DNA of 64,000 nucleotides from Brumimicrobium ulvae (GCF_947504225.1 NZ_CANNGT010000011.1:1-64000), one strand, 5' to 3'. Shown: positions 17,744-27,885, numbered from the stretch's first letter. The notes: a model not told the origin generated them from the sequence alone. Program-made: numbers and translations.

Positions 17744-18676
17744 ATGATGTACAAAGCTTTTATTATTCCATCACTCATTATCTTATTTTCGGCTTGTGCA
17801 GAAAAAGATGAAGTTCAGAAAGTGAACAATACGATTCCTTTAACGAAAGAAAACATCGAAAATCACTTTGTTGTTCCTGAGGTTCCCAAAGAAATGATTT
17901 TTGCTGGCGAACACATTTCGTTTAAAGACATTGACCTTAGAGAAAGATTGGATAATGAGTTGGTCATCAATAATTTTTGGCATTCAAACACCATTTTGAT
18001 GATGAAACGCTCTAATCGTTGGCTGCCATTGATGAAAGAGATTTTTAAAGCTGAAGGTGTTCCTGAAGATTTAGTGTACATCTCTGTTATTGAAAGCAGC
18101 CTTATGAATGTAACGAGTCCAAGAGGAGCAAAAGGGTTCTGGCAATTTATGGAAGCCACTGGAAAAGAATATGGCTTAGTGATCAACCATCAAATGGATG
18201 AAAGGTACCACGTTGAAAAAAGCACCAGAGCAGCTTGTCAATATCTAAAAAATGCATATACAAAATTTGATTCATGGATTTTAGCTGCAGCTTCTTACAA
18301 TCTAGGTATGCATGGTATCGCTAGTAACCTCGAACGTCAAAAAGTGAAAAGTTATTTTGACCTTTCATTGAATACAGAAACTGCCCGCTATATTTTTAGA
18401 CTGTTGGCCGTGAAGTTAGTGTTTGAAAATCCTGCAAACTATGGATTTTACCTCGATGCTGAAAGTTTATATCCTGAGTATATTACCAAAGAGGTTATTA
18501 TAGACACCTCTATACCTGATCTCTATGAATGGTCGGTCGAGCAAGGAATAAGCATTAAAATATTGAGAAAACTAAATCCTTGGATCAGAGGGAAGGAATT
18601 TAAAGTGAATGAAGGAGAAGTCTTTTCATTTAAAATTCCTGTAGATAACGAACAACTTGGCCTTATTGAAGGTTAA
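17744..18676 (+). CDS. Lytic transglycosylase lipoprotein (SLT/MltD-like)
   Basis: This 310-aa protein has a lipoprotein signal ending LFSACAEK. The SLT domain (~95-215) contains the catalytic Glu in VYISVIESSLMNVTSPRGAK, then GFWQFMEATGKEYGL and AAASYNLGM. No LysM repeat is seen, but the last ~50 residues resemble the hinge region of MltD proteins. It cleaves peptidoglycan glycan strands at the inner face of the outer membrane. Two adjacent ATGs (17744, 17747) are both possible starts. A second, LysM-bearing paralog is at 26353. Confidence 0.85.
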   Translation: MMYKAFIIPSLIILFSACAEKDEVQKVNNTIPLTKENIENHFVVPEVPKEMIFAGEHISFKDIDLRERLDNELVINNFWHSNTILMMKRSNRWLPLMKEIFKAEGVPEDLVYISVIESSLMNVTSPRGAKGFWQFMEATGKEYGLVINHQMDERYHVEKSTRAACQYLKNAYTKFDSWILAAASYNLGMHGIASNLERQKVKSYFDLSLNTETARYIFRLLAVKLVFENPANYGFYLDAESLYPEYITKEVIIDTSIPDLYEWSVEQGISIKILRKLNPWIRGKEFKVNEGEVFSFKIPVDNEQLGLIEG

Positions 18677-18705
18677 TCTATTGTAGTAAGACGAGAGCAG
18701 ATAAT

Positions 18706-21519
18706 ATGAAAGATCAAATTGAGATTTTTGGAGCAAAGGAACACAACCTTAAAAATATAGACCTAAGCATTCCTAGAAATGAGTTAGTCGTGTTTACAGG
18801 TTTGAGTGGAAGTGGAAAGTCATCGCTGGCTTTCGATACTATCTTTGCCGAAGGTCAACGCCGATATATTGAAACTTTTTCCGCATATGCCCGCCAATTT
18901 TTATCGGGAATGGATAGGCCTGATGTCGATAAGATTGAAGGGCTTTCTCCTGTGATTTCTATCGAACAAAAAACAGTATCGAAAAACCCAAGGTCAACTG
19001 TAGGTACAATTACTGAAGTCTACGACTTTATGCGTTTGCTATTTGCAAGAATAGGTACAGCTTATTCATTTATCTCCGGTGAAGAAATGGTCAAGTACTC
19101 TGATGACCAAATCGTTTCTTTAATTATTGATGATTATGCCGATGAAAAAGTTGTTTTCCTCGCGCCACTAGTTAAAGGTAGAAAAGGGCATTACCGAGAA
19201 CTGTTCGAGCGCATGCTCAAAAAAGGATTTACAAAAGTGCGTGTAGATGGTGTTGTTGTTGACATGACGCCAGGAATGAAAGTAGACCGCTACAAAGTGC
19301 ATGATATTGAATTGGTGGTTGACCGATTAAAGGTGGATGAAAAAGACAAGAAACGACTGAAGAAAGCGGTCGAAACCAGTATGGAAATTGGAGATAAATC
19401 AATGATGCTGGTAAAACACAATGAAAAAGAAGTTAGGCACTTTAGCCGCACTTTAATGTGTCCCTCTTCGGGAATTAGTTACCCAGATCCAGAACCCAAC
19501 CTTTTTTCTTTTAATTCACCTTATGGAGCTTGTCCGACCTGCAGTGGTTTAGGTGAAGTTTCTGTAATCGATTTAGATAAAATTATTCCTGATAAAAAAC
19601 AGTCCATAAAAGATGGAGGTCTAGCTCCGCTTGGAAAGTATAAACGTACGTGGATATTTGAGCAGCTAGAGCAGTTTTTAGAAGATGAAGGTTTTACCTT
19701 GAAAACACCTTTAGAAGATATTCCAGATGATTTGTTGATGGCTATTCTTTATGGTCGTGAAGCAATGAAGAATAGTTTGGGGAAAAATGTTGCTGCGTTT
19801 GAAGGGATTATTGATTTCTTAACCCGACACATTGAAGAAAAAACTTCTGCTAAAATTACCCGATGGGCACAATCTTTTATGAATAAAAAGACCTGTTCAA
19901 CTTGTGATGGCGCACGTTTGAAAAAAGAAGCTTATCATTTTGAAATTGATGGTCACCACATAGGACAATTGGTGCAAATGGACATCGATGAATTGGCTCA
20001 TTTCTTTGAAGGACTTCCTGGAAAACTGAGTAAATCTGAAATGATTATTGGGAAAGAAATCTTAAAAGAAATCACTGCCCGACTTTCATTTATTCTTTCG
20101 GTAGGATTAAATTATTTGACTTTAAATCGTTCGGCTAGAACCCTTTCAGGGGGTGAAGGACAGCGTATACGATTGGCTACTCAAATAGGTTCAGAACTAA
20201 TGAATGTTTTGTACGTCCTCGATGAGCCAAGTATTGGTTTACACCAACGTGACAATACACGGTTAATTGAATCCTTGAAGCAATTGCGTGATGCTGGAAA
20301 TTCAGTAATCGTTGTGGAGCATGACAGAGAAATGATTGAAGCAGCAGATTTTGTTGTAGATATTGGTCCAGGAGCAGGAGTAAGAGGCGGAGAAATCATT
20401 AATGCGTGTACCTATAAAGAGTTAGAGAAAAGCGATTCTTTAACTGCGCAATACCTGTTTGATAAAAGACAAATTGAAACGCCTAAAAAACGCAGAAAAG
20501 GAAATGGTGAAAAACTTGTGTTAAAAGGGGCTACAGGACACAACCTAAAAAACGTTGATTTAAAAATCCCACTGGGAACTTTTACCTGTGTGACAGGCGT
20601 GTCCGGTAGTGGAAAATCATCATTGGTGAATCAAACCTTGTATCCTATTCTCAATGCGCATATTTATAATGGAGTGAAAGAACCATTGCCTTACAAGAAA
20701 ATAGAAGGAATGGAGCATATCGATAAAGTCATTGAAATTAATCAAGATCCAATTGGGCGAACTCCAAGATCAAACCCAGCAACTTATACCAAGGTGTTTG
20801 ATGAAATTCGCAGCTTGTTTGCAGATTTACCTGAAGCTCAGATTCGTGGTTATAAACCAGGCCGATTTTCGTTTAATGTCAAAGGTGGCCGATGTGAAAC
20901 CTGTAAAGGTGGTGGACTCAAACAAATAGAAATGAATTTTTTACCCGACGTATATGTAGAATGTGAAACTTGTGGAGGGAAAAGATACAACAGAGAAACA
21001 CTCGAAGTAAGATATAAAGGAAAATCAATTTTCGATGTGTTGGATATGACGATCGAAAAAGCAACAGAATTTTTCGAGCCTATTCCAAAGATTCATCGTA
21101 TATTGTCTACGCTTCTTTCAGTTGGGCTGGGTTATATCAAGCTTGGTCAACCTTCAACTACTGTTTCAGGAGGAGAAGCACAACGTATAAAACTTTCTAC
21201 TGAACTTTCAAAGAGAAGTACAGGTAAAACAATCTATATCTTAGATGAACCTTCAACAGGTTTGCATTTTGAAGACATTAGAATGTTGTTGGATGTTTTA
21301 AATCGTTTGGTGGATGAGGGAAATACAGTGTTGGTGATTGAACACAATTTAGATATCGTCAAAGTTGCTGACTATATCATTGATGTTGGTCCAGAAGGAG
21401 GTAGATTAGGTGGACGAATTGTTGGTGAGGGAACACCCGAACAATTGGTCAAAAAAAGTAAAGATTCAATTACAGCAAAATATTTAAAAACAGAATTAAA
21501 CAGAAAATATGAGTCATAA
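18706..21519 (+). CDS. uvrA: Excinuclease ABC subunit A
   Basis: The 937-aa protein has two ABC ATPase modules. Walker A motifs are GLSGSGKSSLAFDTIF (~32-47) and GVSGSGKSSLVNQTLY (~635-650). Signature motifs are TLSGGEGQRIRLA and TVSGGEAQRIKLS, with Walker B YVLDEPSIGLHQRD and YILDEPSTGLHFED. Zinc-binding CxxC pairs occur as CPTCSG, CSTCDG, CETCKG and CETCGG. UvrA recognises DNA damage and loads UvrB in nucleotide excision repair. Full length for the family. The LOG gene overlaps its 3' end. Confidence 0.97.
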   Translation: MKDQIEIFGAKEHNLKNIDLSIPRNELVVFTGLSGSGKSSLAFDTIFAEGQRRYIETFSAYARQFLSGMDRPDVDKIEGLSPVISIEQKTVSKNPRSTVGTITEVYDFMRLLFARIGTAYSFISGEEMVKYSDDQIVSLIIDDYADEKVVFLAPLVKGRKGHYRELFERMLKKGFTKVRVDGVVVDMTPGMKVDRYKVHDIELVVDRLKVDEKDKKRLKKAVETSMEIGDKSMMLVKHNEKEVRHFSRTLMCPSSGISYPDPEPNLFSFNSPYGACPTCSGLGEVSVIDLDKIIPDKKQSIKDGGLAPLGKYKRTWIFEQLEQFLEDEGFTLKTPLEDIPDDLLMAILYGREAMKNSLGKNVAAFEGIIDFLTRHIEEKTSAKITRWAQSFMNKKTCSTCDGARLKKEAYHFEIDGHHIGQLVQMDIDELAHFFEGLPGKLSKSEMIIGKEILKEITARLSFILSVGLNYLTLNRSARTLSGGEGQRIRLATQIGSELMNVLYVLDEPSIGLHQRDNTRLIESLKQLRDAGNSVIVVEHDREMIEAADFVVDIGPGAGVRGGEIINACTYKELEKSDSLTAQYLFDKRQIETPKKRRKGNGEKLVLKGATGHNLKNVDLKIPLGTFTCVTGVSGSGKSSLVNQTLYPILNAHIYNGVKEPLPYKKIEGMEHIDKVIEINQDPIGRTPRSNPATYTKVFDEIRSLFADLPEAQIRGYKPGRFSFNVKGGRCETCKGGGLKQIEMNFLPDVYVECETCGGKRYNRETLEVRYKGKSIFDVLDMTIEKATEFFEPIPKIHRILSTLLSVGLGYIKLGQPSTTVSGGEAQRIKLSTELSKRSTGKTIYILDEPSTGLHFEDIRMLLDVLNRLVDEGNTVLVIEHNLDIVKVADYIIDVGPEGGRLGGRIVGEGTPEQLVKKSKDSITAKYLKTELNRKYES

Positions 21520-22192
21520 ACACGGAAAAGATTGGAGTGAAATAAAGTCTAACGACAGTTGGGCCATCTTTAAAATAATGGCAGAATTTGTAAATGGATA
21601 TGAGAATATGTCTCGTATCGGGCCAAGTGTGTCGGTGTTTGGTTCTGCAAGAACACAACCACACAACGATTTCTATCAAAAAGCAGTGAACATTTCTCGA
21701 ATGCTTGGAGAGAAAGGTTACGGTGTAATCACTGGTGGTGGTCCAGGAATTATGGAGGCAGGAAATAAAGGTGCACAAGAAGGAGGTGGGCAATCTATCG
21801 GCTTAAATATTGATTTGCCTTTTGAACAAAGTGGAAATCAATATATTGACCAAGAGTCTAACTTGAAGTTTGATTACTTTTTTGTACGTAAAGTGGTTTT
21901 TGTAAAGTACTCTCAAGCTTTTGTGGTCTTGCCTGGTGGGTTCGGTACACTGGACGAACTTTTTGAAGCTCTAACGCTTATTCAAACCAAAAAAATTGCC
22001 CGAAAACCTGTTGTTTTTATTGGTAAAGCATATTGGTCAGGGTTGATTGATTGGATTAAAAACACCATGTTGGCAGAGGGAAATATTTCAGCTGAAGACT
22101 TGAACTTGTTTAAGGTTGTAGATGAAGAAGAAGAGGCAGTTAAGTATATTGATGACTTCTTTAAAACGCATTCGCTTTCGCCAAACTTCTAA
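21509..22192 (+). CDS. LOG family protein (TIGR00730-type)
   Basis: This 227-aa Rossmann-like protein carries the two family motifs: GGGPGIMEAGNKGA (~75-88) and PGGFGTLDELFE (~145-156), the PGGxGTxxE signature of cytokinin riboside 5'-monophosphate phosphoribohydrolases, formerly annotated as lysine decarboxylases. Members hydrolyse nucleotide monophosphates to a base and ribose phosphate; the substrate here is not known. It starts 11 nt inside uvrA, so the two are co-translated, although I see no functional link. Confidence 0.88.
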   Translation: MSHKHGKDWSEIKSNDSWAIFKIMAEFVNGYENMSRIGPSVSVFGSARTQPHNDFYQKAVNISRMLGEKGYGVITGGGPGIMEAGNKGAQEGGGQSIGLNIDLPFEQSGNQYIDQESNLKFDYFFVRKVVFVKYSQAFVVLPGGFGTLDELFEALTLIQTKKIARKPVVFIGKAYWSGLIDWIKNTMLAEGNISAEDLNLFKVVDEEEEAVKYIDDFFKTHSLSPNF

Positions 22193-22275
22193 GCGCTTAA
22201 CAAATTATAACGCTGCATCTTTAAACTTGGCTTGGCATTTGCCTTTCTTTGCACGAACAAAAAATAAATAAAACG

Positions 22276-23289
22276 ATGAAGTTTAAAAGTATAGTGCCCA
22301 TTGTAGCAGGATTAGTAATCTTACAATCTTGTTCTACTCCTAAGAATGATGTTCTGTGGGTTGGTGGAATCAAATCAGAATGTGATGCTGGTGCAGGCAA
22401 TTCTGAGTGCTTAAAAGTTTTTATAGGCGATGCGCTTAAGGATGAAAAATGGGAAAGTTTCCACAGTAATATCGAAGGATTTGAATTCGAAGAGGGCTTC
22501 ATGAAAAAGGTAGAAGTGAAAACTGAAAAGCAAGACGCTAAGGATGTACCTGCTGATGCTTCTTCTGTTAAATATACTTTAATAAAAGAGTTGGATAGAA
22601 AAGAAGATCCGCGTATTCATTTAGATGGAAATTGGGTACTGGCAACAATCAATGGTGGAAACATAAATAAAATGGTTGTTCTACCTACCTTGAATTTCAA
22701 CCTCAACACCATGATGATGTCTGGAAACAGCGGTTGTAATTTGTATTCAGCGGAAATTGTTAGGCTTTCTACTTCAGAAATCGAAATAAGTGAAGTCCCT
22801 ACAACGCTCAAAGCATGTGCAAACGAAAACATCGAAAGAGATTATCATAAAGCACTCTCTGAAGTGAAAGGATTTAAAGTGGAAGATGATGTGTTAGCTT
22901 TGGCCAATGAAAAAGGTGATGTTGTGTTATCTTTTATAAAAGTAAATGTTTCAAAAGAAAAAAACGCTTTGTTAGGAGAGTGGAACAATACAAGAATAAA
23001 TGGTAAAGAAATAAACACAGAGTCTATTCCTACCTTGGTTTTTGACTTAGAAAAAATGATGGTTGGAGGTAAAGACGGTTGTAACAGTTATGGAGCTGAA
23101 TTGAGAAATTTCACAGAAACCGACTTGCTTTTATCACAAATTTCGTCCACAAAAATGATGTGTCCAGACATGGAAATTCCTGACCAATTTTTAAATGCTT
23201 TCACCACGGTGGTGACGTATAAAATTGAGGGAGAGGAATTAATTTTGTTTGATAAAGACGGAAAAGAAGTATTGGCTTTTAGTAAGTAG
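22276..23289 (+). CDS. Lipoprotein with DUF4377-like and two META (HslJ-like) domains
   Basis: I prefer the ATG at 22276 (337 aa) to the one at 22249, because it places the lipoprotein signal MKFKSIVPIVAGLVILQSCS at the N-terminus. A DUF4377-like domain follows (~30-105, with SECLKVFIGDALKDEKWESF). Two META domains then appear in tandem, each with the LxGxW...GNSGCNLYSA or GGKDGCNSYGA core (~115-220 and ~235-335). META domains occur in heat-shock or envelope-stress proteins such as HslJ; the molecular role is unknown. It ends at a strong bidirectional terminator. Confidence 0.8.
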   Translation: MKFKSIVPIVAGLVILQSCSTPKNDVLWVGGIKSECDAGAGNSECLKVFIGDALKDEKWESFHSNIEGFEFEEGFMKKVEVKTEKQDAKDVPADASSVKYTLIKELDRKEDPRIHLDGNWVLATINGGNINKMVVLPTLNFNLNTMMMSGNSGCNLYSAEIVRLSTSEIEISEVPTTLKACANENIERDYHKALSEVKGFKVEDDVLALANEKGDVVLSFIKVNVSKEKNALLGEWNNTRINGKEINTESIPTLVFDLEKMMVGGKDGCNSYGAELRNFTETDLLLSQISSTKMMCPDMEIPDQFLNAFTTVVTYKIEGEELILFDKDGKEVLAFSK

Positions 23290-23298
23290 TGTAATATT

Positions 23299-23338
23299 AG
23301 AAGCATAAAAAACGAATAGCATTGTTTTTTATGCTTCT
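23299..23338. terminator. Bidirectional intrinsic terminator
   Basis: AGAAGCATAAAAAAC (23299-23313) pairs perfectly with GTTTTTTATGCTTCT (23324-23338) around a 10-nt loop. The A- and T-rich arms give a U tract in both directions. It lies between the convergent META lipoprotein and flavoprotein genes and overlaps the latter's stop codon. Confidence 0.85.
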
Positions 23339-24554
23339 ATTGAATTTGACCAGCAATATATCCAGTTGTCCAGGCAGCTTGAAAATTATACCCACCAGTA
23401 ACAGCATCAATATCCATAACTTCCCCTGCGAAATATAAACCAGGAACATGTTTGCTTTCCATGGTTTTCATATTTACACTGTTCAACGAGACACCTCCGC
23501 AGGTCACAAACTCTTCTTTGAATGTAGTCTTTCCGCTTACTTCGTATATGTCATTCGATAGTATTTCAATGATTTTATGAAGGCCTTTCTTTCCAATTTC
23601 ATCCCACTTTTGGTCAAGGGGCAATTGAATTTTTTCTAAAAGAAACAACCATAAACGAGAAGGTAAACCATAAGGTCGAATGTTCTGCAATTGTTTTTGT
23701 CCATGTTCGGAGATGAGGTCTTTTATCCTTTCACGAATAAGCTCTTGATTTTGCTCGTTTGTCCAATTGACTTGAAGATTAAATTGATAGTTTTTTTCTG
23801 CCAAAAGTCGAGCACCAAAGGAAGACAAGACTAAAACCGCTGGACCACTCATTCCCCAGTGGGTAATCAACAATGGGCCATTTCCTGTTAACTTTTCACC
23901 TTGAATGCGGGTTGTTGCATTTTCAACAGCGACGCCCATTAAGGATTTTACTTTTTCCTTTGGCATGTTGAAGGTGAACAAGCTTGGAACAGGAGTTATG
24001 ATTTCATGACCTAAATCGGCCAACCATTGTAAGCCACTCTTTTTGGGAGATCCACCCGAAGCAACAATGATTTTATTGAAAAATATACTATTGACATCAT
24101 CCAGGAAAACTTCAAAACCTTCTTCAGTTTTTTCTATTTTTTGAACATTCGTACCTGTTTTTATGGTGATGCCTAGCTTTTCTACTTCGCCAGTTAAGCA
24201 ATCTATTATTGATTGCGAGTCATCTGAAACAGGGAAAACACGCTGATCGTCTTGTGCGTACAATGGAACATCTCGAGATTCGAACCATTGTCGAATATGA
24301 ACAGTATTGAATTTTGGAAATAATTTTTTCAGCTGTTTTCCTCCGCGGGGATAAGCTTTGCTGAGCTCGGCAATAGAGGTGCAAGCATTGGTAACGTTAC
24401 ATCGCCCTCCTCCAGAAACCTTCACCTTGGCCAATAATTTATTGGACTTCTCAAGAATGATTACAGTACTTTTTGGATGGTTAGTTTGTGCTTGTATTGC
24501 AGAAAAAAAACCTGCTGCTCCACCACCAATTATTCCGATTTTCATGTTTTTCAC
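23337..24554 (-). CDS. HI0933/YhiN-family FAD-dependent oxidoreductase
   Basis: This 405-aa flavoprotein begins with a dinucleotide-binding fold (GIIGGGAAGFFSAIQAQ, ~residues 6-22). It contains VSGGGRCNVTNA (~46-57) typical of the HI0933-like family, and ends with GLYFAGEVMDIDAVTGGYNF (~370-390), the second FAD contact. Length and motifs match TIGR00275. The physiological substrate of this family is unclear. It is convergent with the META lipoprotein gene and divergent from tatA. Confidence 0.9.
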   Translation of the reverse strand: MKNMKIGIIGGGAAGFFSAIQAQTNHPKSTVIILEKSNKLLAKVKVSGGGRCNVTNACTSIAELSKAYPRGGKQLKKLFPKFNTVHIRQWFESRDVPLYAQDDQRVFPVSDDSQSIIDCLTGEVEKLGITIKTGTNVQKIEKTEEGFEVFLDDVNSIFFNKIIVASGGSPKKSGLQWLADLGHEIITPVPSLFTFNMPKEKVKSLMGVAVENATTRIQGEKLTGNGPLLITHWGMSGPAVLVLSSFGARLLAEKNYQFNLQVNWTNEQNQELIRERIKDLISEHGQKQLQNIRPYGLPSRLWLFLLEKIQLPLDQKWDEIGKKGLHKIIEILSNDIYEVSGKTTFKEEFVTCGGVSLNSVNMKTMESKHVPGLYFAGEVMDIDAVTGGYNFQAAWTTGYIAGQIQ

Positions 24555-24706
24555 TTTGAATGCAAAGTTAATATTCTTACTTAAACGCTTTTAGATTTAA
24601 AGGCTTCAATTCAAATGAAAAGAGTGCAGGTGGACAATGCGCAATCTATATTCTACTTTCTGAATAAAGTTTATCATGTATGGACGTAGATTAATACAAT
24701 ATTGCG

Positions 24707-24714
24707 TAACTTTG
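24707..24714 (+). promoter_or_regulatory. Putative -7 box upstream of tatA
   Basis: TAACTTTG matches the Bacteroidota -7 consensus TAnnTTTG and lies 22 bp before the tatA start. No good -33 TTG element is seen at the usual spacing, so this is a candidate only. Confidence 0.4.
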
Positions 24715-24736
24715 TGGAAATTAAATTTGAAGCAAG

Positions 24737-24925
24737 ATGATTTTAGGAATGTTTGGTCCTTGGCAAGTTGTTCTCGTTGTGGTAGTTGTGTTATTGCTCT
24801 TTGGAGGGCGTAAGATTCCAGAACTAATGAAAGGTTTAGGGAAAGGAATGAAAGAATTCAAAGATGCTACCAAAAACGATGAAGACGCAGGTAGTGAGGA
24901 AAATAAAGAAAATAACAAGAAATAG
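24737..24925 (+). CDS. tatA: Twin-arginine translocase subunit TatA/E
   Basis: The 62-aa protein has the TatA plan: a single N-terminal transmembrane helix (~8-23, QVVLVVVVVLLLFGG), the FG-[RK]-P hinge (FGGRKIPELMKGLGKGMKEF) leading to an amphipathic helix, and a charged acidic/basic tail. TatA oligomers form the pore for folded proteins carrying RR signal peptides. It starts a run with gatA (18 bp downstream) and an mltD-like gene. tatC is not in the window. Confidence 0.92.
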   Translation: MILGMFGPWQVVLVVVVVLLLFGGRKIPELMKGLGKGMKEFKDATKNDEDAGSEENKENNKK

Positions 24926-24942
24926 GTTAAACCCCCTTATTC

Positions 24943-26352
24943 ATGTATAAGACCTTTAGTGAAATAAAAGTTGCTCTAGAAAAAGGGCGAACCGTACAAG
25001 ATATTCTTCAAAAGTATTTGGATAACATAAAAGAACGCAGCGATTTAAATGCGTTTCTTGAAGTGTTTGAAGAATCAGCAATGAAGAAAGCATTGGAGGT
25101 AGACGAGAAAATCAAAAATGGTAATGCTGGTCGATTGGCAGGTATGGTTATCGGTATTAAAGATAATATCTGCTACAAAGGCCATAAGGTTTCAGCGGCC
25201 TCTAAAATATTAGAAGGCTTTGAATCTATTTTTTCAGCTACGGTAATTGATCGTTTACTAGCAGAAGATGCAGTGATTATTGGACGACTCAATTGTGATG
25301 AATTTGCAATGGGAGGTTCTAATGAGAACTCAGCATATGGTGCAGTAAAAAACGCTTTGAACGAGGACTATGTTCCTGGAGGTTCTTCTGGCGGTAGTGC
25401 TGCAGCTGTTGCTGGTGATCTTTGTACCGTTGCACTTGGTAGTGATACTGGAGGTTCTATTCGTCAACCCGCGTCTTTTACTGGAACTATTGGGTTTAAG
25501 CCAACATATGGACGTGTGAGTCGCTATGGTTTGATTGCTTATGCTTCTTCGTTTGATCAGATTGGACCCATCGCCAATGATGTTGCTGATATTGCATTGG
25601 TAACCGAAATTATGGCAGGGAAAGATGAATACGATAGTACTGTTTCTTCTAAAGAAGTGCCTTCCTTAAGTATCTCTCCCCTTAAAGAAAAGTTGAAAAT
25701 CGCTTATATTAAGGAGACTTTAGATACTGACGGAGTAGACCCGGAAATTAAAGCTAGAATTGAAGATTTAGTGAATTGTCTGCGTGCAGATGGACATGAA
25801 TTGATTCCTGTTTCGTTTTCTTATATTGATCAAATGGTGCCAACATATTATGTGTTGACCACAGCCGAAGCATCTTCGAATCTGTCCAGGTTTGATGGAG
25901 TGCATTTCGGATACAGAAGTGCTGATGCAAAAGGAGTGGAAGAGACTTATATCAAATCGAGAACGGAAGGCTTTGGAGCTGAAGTTAAACGTCGAATTAT
26001 GGCGGGAACCTTTGTACTTTCCCAAGGATACTATGATGCGTATTATACAAAAGCACAAAAAGTTAGAAGATTGATTCAGGACCGTACAAATGAAATCTTA
26101 AAGCAAAATGATTTTATTTTGTTGCCAACGACTCCTTCTACAGCTTTTGAATTGAATGCGGTAAAAGATCCAATTCAAATGTATTTACAAGATATTTATA
26201 CCGTTCAAGCAAATCTTTCTGGTAATCCCGCAATTTCTCTTCCTATTGGGAAGCATAGTAACGGAATGCCTTTTGGTTTACAATTGATCGGGAAACACTT
26301 CGGAGAAAAAGAGTTACTGGATACTTCGGCCTACTTAATGGAATTCTGCTAG
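24943..26352 (+). CDS. gatA: Asp-tRNA(Asn)/Glu-tRNA(Gln) amidotransferase subunit A
   Basis: The 469-aa amidase-signature protein has the Ser-cisSer-Lys triad: Lys in GIKDNICYKG (~residue 70) and the serines in PGGSSGGSAAAVAGDLCTVA and GSDTGGSIRQPA (~145-175). Length and the GRVSRYGLIAYASSFDQIGP motif are typical of GatA and not of other amidases. The enzyme releases ammonia from glutamine for transamidation of mischarged tRNA. gatB and gatC are not adjacent, as is common in this phylum. The stop is directly followed by the next ATG. Confidence 0.95.
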   Translation: MYKTFSEIKVALEKGRTVQDILQKYLDNIKERSDLNAFLEVFEESAMKKALEVDEKIKNGNAGRLAGMVIGIKDNICYKGHKVSAASKILEGFESIFSATVIDRLLAEDAVIIGRLNCDEFAMGGSNENSAYGAVKNALNEDYVPGGSSGGSAAAVAGDLCTVALGSDTGGSIRQPASFTGTIGFKPTYGRVSRYGLIAYASSFDQIGPIANDVADIALVTEIMAGKDEYDSTVSSKEVPSLSISPLKEKLKIAYIKETLDTDGVDPEIKARIEDLVNCLRADGHELIPVSFSYIDQMVPTYYVLTTAEASSNLSRFDGVHFGYRSADAKGVEETYIKSRTEGFGAEVKRRIMAGTFVLSQGYYDAYYTKAQKVRRLIQDRTNEILKQNDFILLPTTPSTAFELNAVKDPIQMYLQDIYTVQANLSGNPAISLPIGKHSNGMPFGLQLIGKHFGEKELLDTSAYLMEFC

Positions 26353-27885
26353 ATGATAAAACACGTAAAACAAATACTATTACAAGGACTTATATTAATC
26401 GTAGGTACAGTTGTTCTCGCGCAAGAAGGTGCGTCCACTGAAATCCAAAATATAAGTTCCAATACTGCCTCAGAACTCGCTTCGGAAGACAGTACGGAGA
26501 TAATTCAATATGAACAGTTTTTACGTGTAATTGAAAATACTTTAGAAGAATACTATAAAGATTATGCCTCTACTGATGCTCAAACAGATTCTATCATCAA
26601 AGCTTTAGGCTACGACGATAAGGATGTTCCTGATTTTGCGGATTCAGTTTATTGCATGCGACTCAATGCCTTGAATGAAATGAGTCCTTTCCATTTGGAT
26701 TGTAATGATGATGTGGTGAGCGTAATTAGATTTTTTGCCAAGAAAAGAAGGTCTTTTACAAGTATCGTTCTTGGTCGATCGAAATTGTATTTCGATATGT
26801 ACGAAGAAAAATTGGCCAAGCATGACATGCCCATCGAATTAAAGTACCTCTCTGTCATTGAAAGTGGTTTAAGACCGCAGGTGAAGTCTAGAGCGGGTGC
26901 ACTTGGGCTTTGGCAATTCATGTATCGTACTGGAAAGTACTACGGACTAAATCAGAACTCATACATTGATGAACGCATGGATCCAGAAATGGCCACCGAA
27001 GCAGCATGTTTATATTTAAAGAAGTTATACGGAATGTATGATGATTGGAATATGGCATTGGCGGCATATAACGCTGGTCCAGGAAACGTGAATAAAGCCA
27101 TTAGGCGTTCAGGTGGGAAAATGACCTACTGGGAAATTCGACCATATTTGCCAAGAGAAACACAAGGCTATGTTCCAAACTTTATTGCTGTTTCTTATAT
27201 GATGACCTATCATGCCGAACATAATATTAGAGCCCGTGAGGCAAAATTTCATGACTTCGAAGTAGATACTGTTTGCTTGAAAGACGGTTTGCACATGGAG
27301 GTGATCGATTCATTGACAGGTTGGGCAGTGGAAGACATCAAGGCTTTGAATCCAATTTTTAAAACGACTTATATTCCTAAGCAAACACCTATGCAATGTA
27401 TTCAAATCCCAACTGCTTATGTTGGTAAATGGATAGAGATGGAGGATAGTATTTACGCTTTGGATTCGCTTATTTATGAATCTATTCCAGAAAAGGAAAA
27501 AGTGGCGGCAACGCATCAAACAACAACAATTCACTATGTGAGATCGGGGCAAACATTAGGGCATATTGCCAGCAGGTACGGAACAACAGTAAGGAATATA
27601 ATGGATTGGAACAATATGCGTTCAACAAGGTTGGCCATTGGTCAAAAGTTGAAAATATACACCAATGGAACGCCTCCAAAACAACAGTCTAATCCAACCA
27701 AAAAACAAGCTTCTTCTACAACCTACAAAGAGCCAACAACTGGTACATTGCATACCATTCGTTCGGGTGAAAATTTATGGGTTATTGCAAAAGATAGAGG
27801 GACTTCTGTAGAGGAGTTGAAAAGGCTGAATCCTGGACTCAACTATAGAGATTTGAAAGTGGGCCAAAAAATTCGCGTGAAATAA
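26353..27885 (+). CDS. MltD-like lytic transglycosylase with two LysM domains
   Basis: This 510-aa secreted protein has a signal peptide (~1-23). The SLT domain (~150-280) carries the catalytic Glu in LSVIESGLRPQVKSRAGA, then LGLWQFMYRTGKYYGL and AAYNAGPGNVNKAI. Two C-terminal LysM repeats (~392-435 and ~465-510) begin IHYVRSGQTLGHIASRYG and LHTIRSGENLWVIAKDRG and should bind peptidoglycan. The linker between them is rich in Pro, Thr and Gln. Its start abuts the gatA stop, so it is probably transcribed with tatA-gatA. Confidence 0.92.
   Translation: MIKHVKQILLQGLILIVGTVVLAQEGASTEIQNISSNTASELASEDSTEIIQYEQFLRVIENTLEEYYKDYASTDAQTDSIIKALGYDDKDVPDFADSVYCMRLNALNEMSPFHLDCNDDVVSVIRFFAKKRRSFTSIVLGRSKLYFDMYEEKLAKHDMPIELKYLSVIESGLRPQVKSRAGALGLWQFMYRTGKYYGLNQNSYIDERMDPEMATEAACLYLKKLYGMYDDWNMALAAYNAGPGNVNKAIRRSGGKMTYWEIRPYLPRETQGYVPNFIAVSYMMTYHAEHNIRAREAKFHDFEVDTVCLKDGLHMEVIDSLTGWAVEDIKALNPIFKTTYIPKQTPMQCIQIPTAYVGKWIEMEDSIYALDSLIYESIPEKEKVAATHQTTTIHYVRSGQTLGHIASRYGTTVRNIMDWNNMRSTRLAIGQKLKIYTNGTPPKQQSNPTKKQASSTTYKEPTTGTLHTIRSGENLWVIAKDRGTSVEELKRLNPGLNYRDLKVGQKIRVK

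Noticed and set aside
25768-26058. Minus-strand ORF inside gatA
   Set aside because: Antisense to a clear amidase; no independent support.
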